A stretch of DNA of 64,000 nucleotides from JAJFVC01 sp039698075 (GTDB lineage Bacteria; Planctomycetota; Planctomycetia; Pirellulales; Thermoguttaceae). Both the position numbers and the translations under genes were made by a program. The stretch is taken from contig JBDKTJ010000014.1 in assembly GCA_039698075.1 (NCBI GenBank), forward strand, positions 1 through 64,000. The letters run 5' to 3'. The notes below the pieces were generated by a model, which saw only the letters and a list, made by a program, of their open reading frames with translations, was not told the origin of the DNA and did no database searches. Positions 51,568 to 62,500 of this stretch are shown one piece after another (within the stretch, counting starts at the first letter, position 1; each line of letters opens with the position of its first letter).

Positions 51568-54500
51568 GTTGCAGTCAGCTCCTCGCCCGACGAAACCAAC
51601 AGGCGAGCGACCTCGGGCATCAGTCCGTACGCCAGGGCCAACAGTTTGATGGGATGGAGCGTCGGTTTGGCCGCGCCTTGCTCCATTTGAATTTTACACG
51701 CGCTGCACTCGGTCGCGCCGGCCTGAATCGAAGGGTCGCGCAACCGGGAAATGAGTTTCCAGCCCGCCCTGAGGCTGTTGCGGTAGTTCTTGTGCAACAG
51801 GCCGTAGGTGCCGGCCATTCCACAGCAGCCGGCCTCGACCCCACGCAACTGCACGCCGGGGATCAGCCCCAGCAGTTGCCGCCCGGGCGTCCCAACGCCC
51901 AACGCCCGCAAATGACACGGCAGGTGATAGCCGATCGCCAGATTGAGCGGCCGGAAATCGAGCTGCAATTGGCCGCGCACGTGCATCTGCCAGAGGTAGT
52001 CGCACGCATCGCTGCTGTGGGCCGCCACCAGCCGGGCGTCGTCCTCGTCGAGCAACTGCGGGTATTCATGGCGAAGGCACAACGCGGCGGCCGGCTCCGT
52101 CGTCACGACGTGATAGCCCTGGCGAACCGCCTCGGACAACGTCGCGACGTTGCGTTCGGCCAAATGCCGGGCGTGATCGATCGCGCCGGCGGCGATCGAC
52201 GGCATGCCCGCCGGACGCTGATCCGGAGGCACGTACACCGCCACGCCATTGTGCTCCAACACCGCCACCGCGGCCTCGGCCAACTGCGGATCGAAATAGT
52301 TTGCATACACGTCGACAAAGTAAAGCACCTTTTGCGGACCGCGCCGCAACGGACGAGCGCCATGGCGTCGTCGAATCGTCCGCCGCAGAAAGTTGCGCGC
52401 ACTGACGCGAGGCAGCTTCCGCCCCTGCGAAATGCCGACCATTTTCTCCAAAAGCCACCGCATCTGGCGGTTGGCCAGCGCCCAGTTGACCGGCGCCGAC
52501 GCCACGCCCGCCATGCCGCCGAGCAAATCGAGCCGCGTCATGGCCCAATCGGCCAGCGACAACCCATTGGCCGCGACGAACGCCCCTTTGCTTTCACGCA
52601 TCAGCCGAGGAACGTCCACGCCCGCCGGACACTCCAACCGACAGCTATGACAGTGGACGCACAGGTCGACGATCGTCTTGAACTCGTCGCTGGTCAACAG
52701 ATGCAGATCGAGCTGGCCGGTCAACACGCCGCGAATCAAATTCGCCTTGGCCCGGGGCGACGCCTCTTCGCCCAACGCGAACCGGAAAATCGGGCACATC
52801 CGGCTGTTCGGCGACTGCGTGCGGCACTCTCCGCAGCGGTTGCAATCGGACACCGGTCCATGCACCCGCGCAGGATCCCAATTCAATTGCAACTCGACCA
52901 GATTCCGCAGCGCCGGCGCGGCTGTTTCGTCCGGTGCAGCGGACGACGCCGACTCGCCGGCCTCCGACGGTTCCGACGTCGACGCGGGCGTCTGCAACGG
53001 CGGGCAAAGATAGCGCGTCAGCAGCTCGGGATCGTCGCCGACGATTTTGCCCGGGTTCAAAATATTTTGCGGATCGAAAATCCGTTTGATTTCGACAAAG
53101 ACGTCGTAGAGCGGGCCGGCCTGGTTGCGCAGGAACGGCGTTCGACTCAGCCCGCAGGCGTGCTCGCCGCCGAGAATGCCGCCGATGGCCGTCACCTCGC
53201 AATACAACTCGTCGGCCAGCCGCCGGATGCGTTCCACGTCGTCGGGACTCGACAGATCGAGGAACGGCTGGATGTGCAACTGACCGTGTCCGGCGTGGCA
53301 AAACAGCGCCGCCGTGACCAGGTTTCGCTTGAGCACGTTTTGGAGCCGGACCAAAAAATCGGGCAGCGCGTCGGGCGGCACCGCCACGTCGTCCACGACC
53401 GGCACCGGACGACTCGGCCCCTTCAACCGATACAACGTCGGCCGCACCTTGTCGACCAGGTGCCAAAACAGCTCGATCTCGTCGTCCTCGAACGCCTGAC
53501 GCGCCCCGAACGCCATGCGTTTTTGATGCCAAAGCTCGTCGACCATCCGACGGATCTGGTCGCGAATCTCCAACGGATCGTCGCCCTCTTGTTCGACCAG
53601 CAGCACGGCCTCGGCCTCGGGCGGAATCAACTGGTTGAAACGCGGCTCGCCTTCCCGAGCGAGACTGACGTGCCGGCGATCCATCAAATCGCACGCCGTG
53701 GGCTTAAACGCCAGAATGTCGAGCACCGTTCGCGCCGCTTTTTCCACGCTGTCGAACAACAACAGCGCCGCGCCGCGATGGCGAGCCAGCGGCTCGGTGT
53801 TCAACAGCGCCTCGGTGACCAACGCCAACGTGCCTTCCGAGCCGGTCAGCAGCGCCGGCAGATCGAGATAGTCGTCGCCCAGCACGTCGGCCAGATGATA
53901 TCCGCAATGGCTCAACGGCCCGAGCGGCCGTCCCTGGCGAATCACCTCGGCCCGCTGCCGCAACAACGCGGCCACCTGATTGACCAGATCGCGTTTTCTC
54001 GGGATGGTGCTGACGCTGACGCCATCGGCCAATGGTTCCCGGCCTAATTCCAACACGTGACCGTCGGCCAACACGACTTGCAGACTTTGCACGTGCCGCC
54101 GGGTGGATCCGTATTTGAGCCGCCGGCTGCCGGCCGCGTCCACCGCGATCATGCTGCCGACGGTGGTAACGGCGCTGGTGGTCGGATCGGGCCCGAACAG
54201 CCGTCCCGCCCGGCGCAACTGCCAATTCAGCCGTTCGTGAACGATGCCCGCCTGCACGCGAACCCGGGCGCCGTCCTGCCGGATGATGCGATGCAGATGC
54301 GTGGAAAAGTCGATGCAGAGGCCCGGCCCGAGCGATTCGCCGGCCACGCCGGTTCCGGCGCCTCGGGCATGGACCGGAATGCGTTTTTGGGCGGCATATT
54401 GAACGCACGCCGCCACGTCGGCCGAACAGCGAGGCCGTACGACGCCTTGCGGGCGAATCTCGTAAATGCTGGCATCCGCGGCGAACAGTTGCAGAAAAAC

Positions 54501-54581
54501 GTCGTCGCAACGCGCCTCGCCCGTCATGAGTCCGCGCAGATCGTCCTGGATGCGTTCGCGCTGCTGATCGAGTGGGCTCAT
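51564..54581 (-). CDS. FAD/iron-sulfur D-lactate or glycolate-type dehydrogenase (GlcD-GlpC fusion)
   Basis: 1005 residues joining all the parts. PCMH FAD-binding domain (RGAGTGVAGESLGPGLCIDF, GSMIAVDAAGSRRLKYGS), FAD-oxidase C-terminal domain (GGEHACGLSRTPF..FDPQNILNPGKI), a Ser/Ala/Pro linker, two [4Fe-4S] motifs (CNRCGECRTQSPNSRMCP; CVHCHSCRLECPAG) and CCG-domain segments (YHLPCHLRALG; GVEAGCCGMAG). Such proteins oxidise 2-hydroxyacids and pass electrons to the quinone pool or another carrier. The substrate is not readable. It is coupled to the YkgJ gene. Confidence 0.9.
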   Translation of the reverse strand: MSPLDQQRERIQDDLRGLMTGEARCDDVFLQLFAADASIYEIRPQGVVRPRCSADVAACVQYAAQKRIPVHARGAGTGVAGESLGPGLCIDFSTHLHRIIRQDGARVRVQAGIVHERLNWQLRRAGRLFGPDPTTSAVTTVGSMIAVDAAGSRRLKYGSTRRHVQSLQVVLADGHVLELGREPLADGVSVSTIPRKRDLVNQVAALLRQRAEVIRQGRPLGPLSHCGYHLADVLGDDYLDLPALLTGSEGTLALVTEALLNTEPLARHRGAALLLFDSVEKAARTVLDILAFKPTACDLMDRRHVSLAREGEPRFNQLIPPEAEAVLLVEQEGDDPLEIRDQIRRMVDELWHQKRMAFGARQAFEDDEIELFWHLVDKVRPTLYRLKGPSRPVPVVDDVAVPPDALPDFLVRLQNVLKRNLVTAALFCHAGHGQLHIQPFLDLSSPDDVERIRRLADELYCEVTAIGGILGGEHACGLSRTPFLRNQAGPLYDVFVEIKRIFDPQNILNPGKIVGDDPELLTRYLCPPLQTPASTSEPSEAGESASSAAPDETAAPALRNLVELQLNWDPARVHGPVSDCNRCGECRTQSPNSRMCPIFRFALGEEASPRAKANLIRGVLTGQLDLHLLTSDEFKTIVDLCVHCHSCRLECPAGVDVPRLMRESKGAFVAANGLSLADWAMTRLDLLGGMAGVASAPVNWALANRQMRWLLEKMVGISQGRKLPRVSARNFLRRTIRRRHGARPLRRGPQKVLYFVDVYANYFDPQLAEAAVAVLEHNGVAVYVPPDQRPAGMPSIAAGAIDHARHLAERNVATLSEAVRQGYHVVTTEPAAALCLRHEYPQLLDEDDARLVAAHSSDACDYLWQMHVRGQLQLDFRPLNLAIGYHLPCHLRALGVGTPGRQLLGLIPGVQLRGVEAGCCGMAGTYGLLHKNYRNSLRAGWKLISRLRDPSIQAGATECSACKIQMEQGAAKPTLHPIKLLALAYGLMPEVARLLVSSGEELTAT

Positions 54582-54676
54582 GCGTCGCCCTCTTCGGCTT
54601 TCGAGCCGTCGTCCCTACCGACTAGTTTGTACGCCGTCCGCGAGCCGCAGGACCTCCCGCCTCTCGCAAAACGCAC

Positions 54677-55309
54677 CTACCGATTTCCGTAGATCAGCGT
54701 CATCAACTCGGCGCGGGTCGATGCCTTGTCGCGGAAACAACCCTTCATGGCCGACGTGACGCAAACCGAGCCCGGCTTGCGAATGCCGCGAATCGTCATG
54801 CAGGTGTGCACCGCCTCGACGATGACGGCCACGCCCTTCGCCTGCAATTCCTCGACCAGCAAATTGGCGATTTCCTCGGTCATACGCTCTTGCACTTGCG
54901 GGCGACGCGCGACCTCCTCGACCACCCGGGCCAACTTGCTCAACCCGATCACGCGCTTGCCCGGCAAATACGCCACGTGCGCCGTGCCCATGAACGGCAG
55001 CATGTGATGCTCGCACATGCTGTTGAAACTGATGCCGCGCACCAACACCACTTCGTCGCAGGTTTCCGTGAAGAATTTTCGCAGATGACGCCGCGGATCC
55101 TGATGCAGCCCGCCGAACAACTCGGCGTACATGCGGGCCACCCGCAGCGGGGTCTCTCGCAACCCCTCACGGTCCGGGTCCTCGCCAATGGCAAGCAACA
55201 ATTCACGCACCGCCCGGGCGATCCGCGGTTGATCGACCTGAGACGAATCCTCACGGCCCTGTCGGTCGTCGGTTTCGGCGTCCAGACTGCCGGTTTCTTG
55301 ATCGCTCAT
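54677..55309 (-). CDS. folE: GTP cyclohydrolase I
   Basis: 210 residues. The first enzyme of tetrahydrofolate/pterin synthesis; the family forms a decamer. Zinc and substrate motifs: CEHHMLPFMG, QVQERMTEEIANLL and HTCMTIRGIRKPGS. The ATG at 55309 gives a normal start with a charged N-terminal tail; there is no strong ribosome site. Confidence 0.96.
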   Translation of the reverse strand: MSDQETGSLDAETDDRQGREDSSQVDQPRIARAVRELLLAIGEDPDREGLRETPLRVARMYAELFGGLHQDPRRHLRKFFTETCDEVVLVRGISFNSMCEHHMLPFMGTAHVAYLPGKRVIGLSKLARVVEEVARRPQVQERMTEEIANLLVEELQAKGVAVIVEAVHTCMTIRGIRKPGSVCVTSAMKGCFRDKASTRAELMTLIYGNR

Positions 55310-55411
55310 GCAAGACACGGTTGAAAATCTTCGTTTTTTTCTGACAGTCAACAAAAAACCCAACGACGCCGAAACGGAAGCTACTCATCTTAAGAGCCAG
55401 GCCGGCGGCTG

Positions 55412-56113
55412 TCAATTCTCGCTGAACGCGGGCGGAAACGCCGCCGAGGGGCGATCCGCGGCCTCAACACCGGCCTGGTCAAGATGAGCCAGCAACAGTT
55501 CGGCCCGCCGACACACATTCAATTCGCTGAGCAATCGCTGTTTGGCGGCAAGTCGGATGTCGAGCATGTAGCCAATCACGTCGGTCAGCACGCCCAGCGG
55601 AACGTCGTCGCCCAACAATTGATCCACTTGTTCCTGCACCTCCGGCAGCGAAGGCAACAACGGCGTCACCGCCTCGCACAGCCGCTGGCGCAAGGTCGCC
55701 TGCCGAGCCGCCGCAGCCGCCGGACACTGGTCGTCGCACAGTTCGACCATCGCCTCGCGAAACCGATGCAACGGCTTGATTTCTCGAACCAGCCGAGCCC
55801 GACGCACCCCCAACAGCAACACGTTGTACGTTCCGTCGGCCAGCCGGTGGTAGGTCGTGATATGCCCCAGACAAGCCATGGAATACAGCGAGGGCCGCCC
55901 TTCGTAGTTTGCCTCCCAGCCGGGCGTCAGCATCGCCATGGCGATCAGTCGATCGTCGGCCAGTGCGTTTTCAAGCAGTTCCCGATACCGTGGTTCAAAA
56001 ACGCGCAGCGGCTGCATCACATGCGGAAACAGCACCAGGTTCGGCAACGGAAACAACCGGACCCTGCCCGAAAACTTTTCCAGCGACTGCGTCAGATCGT
56101 CGAACGTGGCCAT
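55412..56113 (-). CDS. LON substrate-binding-domain protein
   Basis: 233 residues. It is the N-terminal domain of Lon proteases standing alone: VRLFPLPNLVLFPHVMQPLR, FEPRYRELLENAL, GHITTYHRLADGTYNVLLLG, then a helical bundle. There is no ATPase or protease part. Free-standing LON-domain proteins are widespread and poorly understood. GAGGAG lies 8 bases before the ATG. It is divergent from nth across a 172-base gap. Confidence 0.9.
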   Translation of the reverse strand: MATFDDLTQSLEKFSGRVRLFPLPNLVLFPHVMQPLRVFEPRYRELLENALADDRLIAMAMLTPGWEANYEGRPSLYSMACLGHITTYHRLADGTYNVLLLGVRRARLVREIKPLHRFREAMVELCDDQCPAAAAARQATLRQRLCEAVTPLLPSLPEVQEQVDQLLGDDVPLGVLTDVIGYMLDIRLAAKQRLLSELNVCRRAELLLAHLDQAGVEAADRPSAAFPPAFSEN

Positions 56114-56285
56114 GGCGAACCGCTCCTCATTTATAAAAATTATAGGCAGATTTCGCGTCAAAAGCCAATTTCGCCCGGCCGGTTGGCCGACATTCCGCTC
56201 CGTCCCTTGACAGACGCGGTCCTTCGGGACGACAATCCCGTTTTCCACCGGACAAGACCTTTCTCGATCTTCCGCTTTCGCCGCC

Positions 56286-56945
56286 ATGACCGCCGACAAC
56301 GCCAAACAACATGCCCTGCAAGTGGCCCGAGGCCTGGCCAAAGCGTATCCCGACGCCGCGTGCTCGCTCGACTTTCACACCCCGCTCGAGTTGCTTATTG
56401 CAACCATGTTGTCAGCCCAATGCACCGACGTGCGGGTCAATCAGGTGACGCCGGCGTTGTTTCAAAAATATCCGACGGCGGCCGATTTCGCCCGGGCCGA
56501 TCGGGCCGAACTGGAACGCGACATCCAAAGCACCGGATTCTTTCGCAACAAGGCGAAAAACATCCAAGGCTGCTGCCAGACGCTGCTCGAACGCTACGAC
56601 GGCGAAGTCCCGCAGCGGCTCGATCAACTGGTCGAGTTGCCGGGCGTGGGTCGAAAGACGGCCAATGTGGTGCTGGGCACGGCGTTCGGCATTGCGTCGG
56701 GCGTCGTGGTCGACACCCACGTGGGCCGGCTCAGCCGCCGACTTGGGTTGACCGCGGAAAAAGACCCCGAAAAAATCGAACGCGATCTGATGGGACAATT
56801 GCCGAAGCGTGAGTGGATCGCGCTCGCCCATCGCATGATCCAGCATGGACGCCGCTGTTGCACGGCCCGAAATCCGAATTGCGACGAATGTCCGCTGCGA
56901 GCGATCTGCCCGCGAATCGGCGTCGAAAAGAAACCTAAAAAATAG
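56286..56945 (+). CDS. nth: Endonuclease III
   Basis: 219 residues of a base-excision glycosylase/AP lyase for oxidised pyrimidines. Helix-hairpin-helix LPGVGRKTANVVL with the catalytic lysine, catalytic aspartate in VVDTHVGRLSRRLG, and a C-terminal [4Fe-4S] cluster C-x6-C-x2-C-x5-C (CTARNPNCDECPLRAIC). It is the normal length with no anomalies. Confidence 0.97.
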   Translation: MTADNAKQHALQVARGLAKAYPDAACSLDFHTPLELLIATMLSAQCTDVRVNQVTPALFQKYPTAADFARADRAELERDIQSTGFFRNKAKNIQGCCQTLLERYDGEVPQRLDQLVELPGVGRKTANVVLGTAFGIASGVVVDTHVGRLSRRLGLTAEKDPEKIERDLMGQLPKREWIALAHRMIQHGRRCCTARNPNCDECPLRAICPRIGVEKKPKK

Positions 56946-56950
56946 GAGCC

Positions 56951-56974
56951 TTTGCAAAATCGCAAGCGGTTGAA
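56951..56974 (+). repeat. 24-bp repeat shared with 34484-34507
   Basis: TTTGCAAAATCGCAAGCGGT and the next four bases match the copy at 34484-34507 at 21 of 24 positions. It lies between nth and dcd. The role is unknown. Confidence 0.4.
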
Positions 56975-57029
56975 CCGCGTTGTGACCGCAAGGCTCCACG
57001 CCCTGACCTTTGCACCCCTTATCTCCACC

Positions 57030-57605
57030 ATGGTCCTATCCGGTCAAGAAATACATCGTCAACTCGGCAAGAACATCACGATCGACCCGTTCGACCCATT
57101 GCGGCTGAACCCGAACAGCTACAATCTGACGCTGCACGATGAGTTGCTGGTCTACGAAGAGGTCGTGCTCGACATGCGCCGGGCCAATCGCGTCCGACGA
57201 CTGACGATTCCGTCCGAAGGATTGGTCCTTCAGCCCAACCAGCTCTATTTGGGTCGAACCGTCGAACGGACCGAAACGCACAATCTCGTGCCGATGATCG
57301 AGGGCCGGTCGTCGATCGGGCGGCTGGGGCTGTTCGTCCACGTGACGGCCGGCTTCGGCGACGTGGGGTTTTGCGGCTACTGGACACTCGAAATGTTCGC
57401 CGTGCAGCCGATCCGTATCTATGCCGGGGTGGCTATCTGCCAAATTTTCTACCACGACATCCTCGGCGATTTTGTCGAGTACCACAGCGACAAGTACCAA
57501 CACAACAACGACATCCAGCCCAGTCTGTTGTTCAAGGAGCTCGTCCCCGAAGGCAGCCAAGACACACAGCTCAAGCTACCTTTTGGGATGGAGCATTCAA
57601 AATAG
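57030..57605 (+). CDS. dcd: dCTP deaminase
   Basis: 191 residues of a trimeric dUTPase-fold enzyme making dUTP from dCTP (some homologues make dUMP directly). The signature EGRSSIGRLGLFVHVTAGFG includes the catalytic Glu/Arg/Ser region, and LNPNSYNLTLHDELLVY is the family N-terminal segment. The ATG at 57030 matches the family start (MVLSGQEIHRQL); the open frame upstream is repeat-derived. Confidence 0.94.
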   Translation: MVLSGQEIHRQLGKNITIDPFDPLRLNPNSYNLTLHDELLVYEEVVLDMRRANRVRRLTIPSEGLVLQPNQLYLGRTVERTETHNLVPMIEGRSSIGRLGLFVHVTAGFGDVGFCGYWTLEMFAVQPIRIYAGVAICQIFYHDILGDFVEYHSDKYQHNNDIQPSLLFKELVPEGSQDTQLKLPFGMEHSK

Positions 57606-57668
57606 AAAAGCTAGGCAAGGACAGCACCCCGACGCCATAGCGTCAAAATGCCCCCCTCTATTTTCGTA

Positions 57669-57697
57669 TTGACGCATGATACACCCCATGGTACATT
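57669..57697 (+). promoter_or_regulatory. Promoter of the tetR-RND operon, possibly leaderless
   Basis: TTGACG (57669-57674), 17-bp spacer, TACATT (57692-57697). The -10 ends only 6 bases before the ATG at 57704, so transcription should start at or next to the start codon. No ribosome site is present. Confidence 0.7.
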
Positions 57698-57703
57698 TAT
57701 ATC

Positions 57704-58300
57704 ATGGCAGTCGATCAAACACGTGACCGAATCGTCGATGCGGCCCTGAAGATACTCCTTGCGAGGGGAGTCAGCAAAACCAGTCTCACCGACGTGGCCT
57801 ACGAGGCCGGCGTGACTCGGGTGACGGTCCATCGCTATTGCGGCGACAAACGGGGGCTGATTCGCGCGATCGTCATGAAGATTGCCGCCATTTTTCAGAC
57901 GGCGGCGCTCGGCGAACCCTCCGACTCGTTCGAAGCGATCGACGGCCGGGTGGATGGCCTCGGTCGGCAGTTGGCCGCGCTGCCCAAGCAGAACTTGTTG
58001 GAGCGGCTCGAAGAGGTCAACCGCGTGTATCCGGAGATTTACGCCGAGTTTCGAGCGGCGCAACGGGCGGCGGTCGATCGGATCTTTTATCAGGTCTTGG
58101 CCGCGGCCACCCGCGACCAGTCGTTGCGGTCGGAGGTCAACCCGGAAGTGTTGAAGGCGATCTTTTGGGCCTCGACGGTCGGGCTGCTCGAAAACCCGAC
58201 GCTCATTTCCTCGAACGTGTCGCTGGACGAAATCGTGACGACGGTGTCCGAAGTGTTCCGACACGGCATTCTTAAAAGCGAAGCCAACGGAGGCGACTAA
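57704..58300 (+). CDS. TetR-family transcriptional regulator
   Basis: 198 residues. Residues 7-50 form the TetR helix-turn-helix (RDRIVDAALKILLARGVSKT, DVAYEAGVTRVTVHRYCGDK). The remaining helical domain should bind a ligand or dimerise. It is the first gene of an operon with an RND adaptor and permease, with 1 base to the next start, and so probably represses that operon from a site in or near its own promoter. Confidence 0.93.
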   Translation: MAVDQTRDRIVDAALKILLARGVSKTSLTDVAYEAGVTRVTVHRYCGDKRGLIRAIVMKIAAIFQTAALGEPSDSFEAIDGRVDGLGRQLAALPKQNLLERLEEVNRVYPEIYAEFRAAQRAAVDRIFYQVLAAATRDQSLRSEVNPEVLKAIFWASTVGLLENPTLISSNVSLDEIVTTVSEVFRHGILKSEANGGD

Positions 58301-58301
58301 C

Positions 58302-59501
58302 GTGTATCGCTATTGCGTTTTTCTCCTGATCGGTTGGATGTGTTTCCCATTGACGGGCTGCCGGCGTTCCGGCGCCGAGAAGTCGCCGCCCATTGCCGTG
58401 CAGACCATGACGTTGGGCTCCGAACCGGTCAGCTCGGAGGTCCATTACGGCGCGACCGTTCGAGAGCGTCAACGAATTCAACTGTCCTTCAAAGTGCCGG
58501 GCACCGTGGATTCGTTGTTGCAAGTGGTCCGGTCCGACGGGCGCGTGACCGACGTCCATGAAGGCGACGTCGTGACGAACGATCCGTCACGGCCCATCGC
58601 CCAACTGGACGACTCCGACTATCGGCGACGCATGACCGGCGCACAGGACCAACTGGCACGGGCGCAGGCGAAACAACGGGCCACCGAGGCGACGGTCACG
58701 GCGGTTCGGGCCACCTTCGAGCGCATCAAGTCGATGCAGCAGCGCGGCTCGGTGTCGCGGCAGATGTACGACGACACGCTGGCCAAACGGGACGCCGCCA
58801 ACGCGGAGTTGGACGCCGTCGAGCGCGAAGTCGGCGGGGCAAACGTCGCATTTCAGCAGGCCGAGGACGACTGGAAACACTGCCGCCTCATCTCGCCGAT
58901 CCCCAAGGCGGTTATTTCGCGAAAATACACGGAGCGCGGCGAGCGGGTGCAGGCGGGCCAGCCGGTTTTTGAGATCATGGACCTTTCGACCATGCGGGCC
59001 GCGTTCGGCGTGCCCGACACGCGCATCGCCGAGTTCCGGCTGGGCCAAACGGTTTCGGTCAGCGCCGACGCCTTTCGCGGATTGCCGCTGGTGGGCCGGG
59101 TGACGAAAATCTTGCCCGCCGCCGACCTGCGCACCCGCACGTTCGAAGTGGAAGTGACGATCGACGAGCCGAAGGAATTGCGGCCGGGCATGGTGGTCTC
59201 GATCATCGTAGGCCGCCCAAACCAGATGGTTTTGGTGCCGATGACCGCCGTGCAGCGCGGCGACAAGCCGGGCGATTTGGTGGTGTTCGTCGTCGCGGAC
59301 GAAAAAGGCGAGAAGGTCGCCCGGCGGCGCCGCGTCCAGCTCGACGGAATCTATGACAACCGCATCCGATTGATCGAGGGTCCCGGCAGCGAAGTCCGAC
59401 AAGGCGATACGGTGGTCGTCAGCGGCGCGTTCCGTCTGGTCGATGGCCAGGAGGTGCGCGTGCTCGACGCTCCGAAATCCGTGACGGGGGGCATCCCATG
59501 A
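58302..59501 (+). CDS. RND efflux periplasmic adaptor lipoprotein
   Basis: 399 residues. The signal peptide ends in lipobox LTGC. The protein then has the membrane-fusion fold: barrel-sandwich hybrid, an alpha-hairpin of about 90 residues (RMTGAQDQLARAQAKQRATE...), lipoyl-like half (HCRLISPIPKAVISRKYTER) and beta-barrel (LRPGMVVSIIVGRPN). The start is GTG with GGAGG inside the end of the tetR gene. Its stop overlaps the permease start (ATGA). Confidence 0.93.
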   Translation: MYRYCVFLLIGWMCFPLTGCRRSGAEKSPPIAVQTMTLGSEPVSSEVHYGATVRERQRIQLSFKVPGTVDSLLQVVRSDGRVTDVHEGDVVTNDPSRPIAQLDDSDYRRRMTGAQDQLARAQAKQRATEATVTAVRATFERIKSMQQRGSVSRQMYDDTLAKRDAANAELDAVEREVGGANVAFQQAEDDWKHCRLISPIPKAVISRKYTERGERVQAGQPVFEIMDLSTMRAAFGVPDTRIAEFRLGQTVSVSADAFRGLPLVGRVTKILPAADLRTRTFEVEVTIDEPKELRPGMVVSIIVGRPNQMVLVPMTAVQRGDKPGDLVVFVVADEKGEKVARRRRVQLDGIYDNRIRLIEGPGSEVRQGDTVVVSGAFRLVDGQEVRVLDAPKSVTGGIP

Positions 59502-62500
59502 CGATCACCCAGTTTTTCGTTTATAAGCGGCCGATCGCATGGACGGCGCTGGCGGCCATCATGATCTGGGGCTGCGTCGCCTACATGGCGATGCCGCAGC
59601 GCCACGATCCGATCATTCCGATCCGCATCGCCACGGTCATTACGATCTATCCCGGCGCCGACGCCGAAAAAGTCGAACAGGAAGTGACCCGCAAGATCGA
59701 AACCCAAGTGGGTCAGTGCGGGCAGGTCGAAAAAGTCTACTCGCTGAGCCGGCAGAACCTCTCGGTCGTCTTCATCGAGTTGTTCGAGTCGGTCAAGGAC
59801 ACGGAAGAGGTCTGGCAGGACATCACCGCGCGGCTCGGAACGCTGACCAATCTGCCCACGGTCCACGGACGTCCGCTGCACCCGATCATCAACAAGGATT
59901 TCGGCGAGACCGTCGCCATGTTGCTGACGATTTCGAGTCCCAAGGTGTCCGATTTTGAAATCCAAGAGCGCGCCAAAAGCATCCAGACGACGATCGAAGC
60001 GTTTCGACGCACCCGCCCCAAGCAATATCAGCGCGACCGGATGACCGCCGTGCTGGTTTATCCGAACACGGTCGGACGGTCGTACGTCGTGTGGCTCGGC
60101 AACAGTTTTCTGCAACACATGACCGAAAAGGGGCTGATCGAGGACGGGCATCTCGTGGAGCCGCCGAGCACCGGGTGCCTCGATTTCCAACTGGTGCGAG
60201 GCAAGACGGACGACCAGTTGCGCCGCGAGGCGTTGCTTTGGGAGCGGAACACGGTCGGCGCCGGCATGTCGCACCCCGACATCTGGCCCGGCATTCTGGT
60301 CCGCAACCTTTCGACCCTCGGCGAGCGGCTCGGCCGCGCATGGCAAGACACGTCCGGCGCGCGGCCCGACCGATACAGCTATCGCGAGTTGCTGCGGTTC
60401 GCCGATCAGATCCGCGACCGGCTCAAGCAGTATTCCACGATCGGCAAGATCGATGAAATCGGCGTGCAAAACGAGACGATTTATCTGTATTACAGCAACC
60501 GTCGTTTCGCCGCGCTCGATCTGTCCCCGCAGTTGGTCGCGGCGCAGCTCGACCGCCGCAACATTAATCTGCCCGGCGGCCGCGTCGAGACCTCGCAACA
60601 AAGCGTTTTCGTCCATCCGACGGGCGAGTTTGTCAACGAGCAGCAGTTGGGTGAAGTGGTGCTGGACGCGCGCGGCGGTTATCCGACCTATCTGCGCGAC
60701 GTGGTCGACATCGTCCGCGGCTACGAAGATCCGCCCGGCGTGATGAACTTTCGCACGGTCAAGGTGGACGCCGATCGGCCGCCCGAGGCCCGAATGCCCG
60801 GCGAACTGACCCTCGGCGTCGACGGCCATCAGGACGACGAAGTGCGCACGATCCCCAAGCATCCGAAACTGCAAACCACCCGGGCCATCACGCTGGCCAT
60901 TCGGCAAATCAAAGGTTCGCACATCGACGTATTCGCCCACGACGTGTCCGCCGCGCTCGATTCGCTCAAGGGCGTGCTGCCCGACGATCTGCGCATCGAA
61001 AAAATCCACAACGAGCCGATCGAGGTCCACGCCAAGATCAAACAGTTCGACCAAAACCTGCTCGAAGCGGTCGCGATCGTCATTCTCGTCGCGTTGGTGT
61101 TCATGGAGTGGCGCAACGCGCTGCTGGTGGCCGTCTCGATCCCGGTCACCGTGGCCATGACGTTGGGCATCTGCCAACTGTTGGGCATCGATCTGCAGCA
61201 GGTGTCGATCGCTGCGATGATCATCGCGTTCGGTCTGTTGGTCGACGATCCGGTGGTGGCCGGCGACGCCATCAACCGCGAGATCGCGGCCGGCAACCCG
61301 CGAGACAAGGCCGCGTGGTTGGGCGCCCATCGTCTGACCCGCGCGATCTTTTATGCCACCGTGACCAACGCCGTCGCGTTCCTGCCATTGTTGATGGTCG
61401 AGGGCAAGACGGGCAACTTCATCTACTCGCTGCCGGTCGTCGTGGTGGTGTCGCTCGGGTGCAGCTTTTTCGTCTCTATTACGTTCGTGCCGCTGTTGGG
61501 CTACTATCTGCTTCGCGGTCAAAAGGGCTTTGAAGACGCCGATCGCGGCGGGTTTGGCGGCTGGGTGGCCAAAATGTACCGCCGGTTTTCCACGTGGAGC
61601 CTGAACCACAAGGCGGCCGTCATGACCGTGGCGACCGTCTTTCTCGTGGGCGGAATCTCCGCGCTGCCGATGCTGGGCACGGCGTTCTTCCCCAAAGATC
61701 TGCACACGATTTTCAGCGTCGGCGTCTATCTGACCGAAGGGTCGCCGATCCGCGAAACCCGCAACGAGGCCATGAAGGTGCTCAAGGAGATCGATCGGCT
61801 GGAAGGCCAAAACATCTCCGGCTACACGACGTTCGTCGGCCAGGGCAGCCCGAGGTTCTGGATCTCGATCGTGCCCGAACAACGAACCGACAACTACGCA
61901 CAGATCCTCGTCAACACGGTCGACCCGCATGTGACGCAGCAGGTCGTGGAGCGTTTGAAGCAAAAGCTGCCGCCCCAGGTGGCGTCGGCCCGCGTGGTCA
62001 TCGAACAGCTTGAGACGGGGCCGCCAATCGGCGTGCCGGTGCAAATCCGCTTGTTCGGCGACGATCTGGACGCGCTGCGACGCATCGCCGCCGCGACCAA
62101 GCAGGAGCTGCGTCGAATCCCGGGCACCGACAACATCCACGACGATTGGGACAACGAAGTGTTCCAGTTGTCGGCCACGATCGATCCGGCCAAGGCCAAT
62201 CTGTCGGCCGGCATCACCAACGAGGACGTCGCCGTACTGCTGCAAACCGGATTGTCGGGATTGCCGGTCACGTATCTGCGCGAGGAGGACCGGCTGATTC
62301 CCATCGCCTTCCGCCTGCGCAGCGACGAACGCATGCGCATCGAGGACATCAACAATCTGGACGTCATCAGCGGGCTGACCAACGCGCGGGTGCCGATCAG
62401 CCAGATCGCCGATTTTTCGGCCAAGATGGTCTCGCCCAAGATTCGCCGCCGCGACTTGCAGCGGTGCATCACGGTGAAGTGCGACACCCGGGCCGGCACG

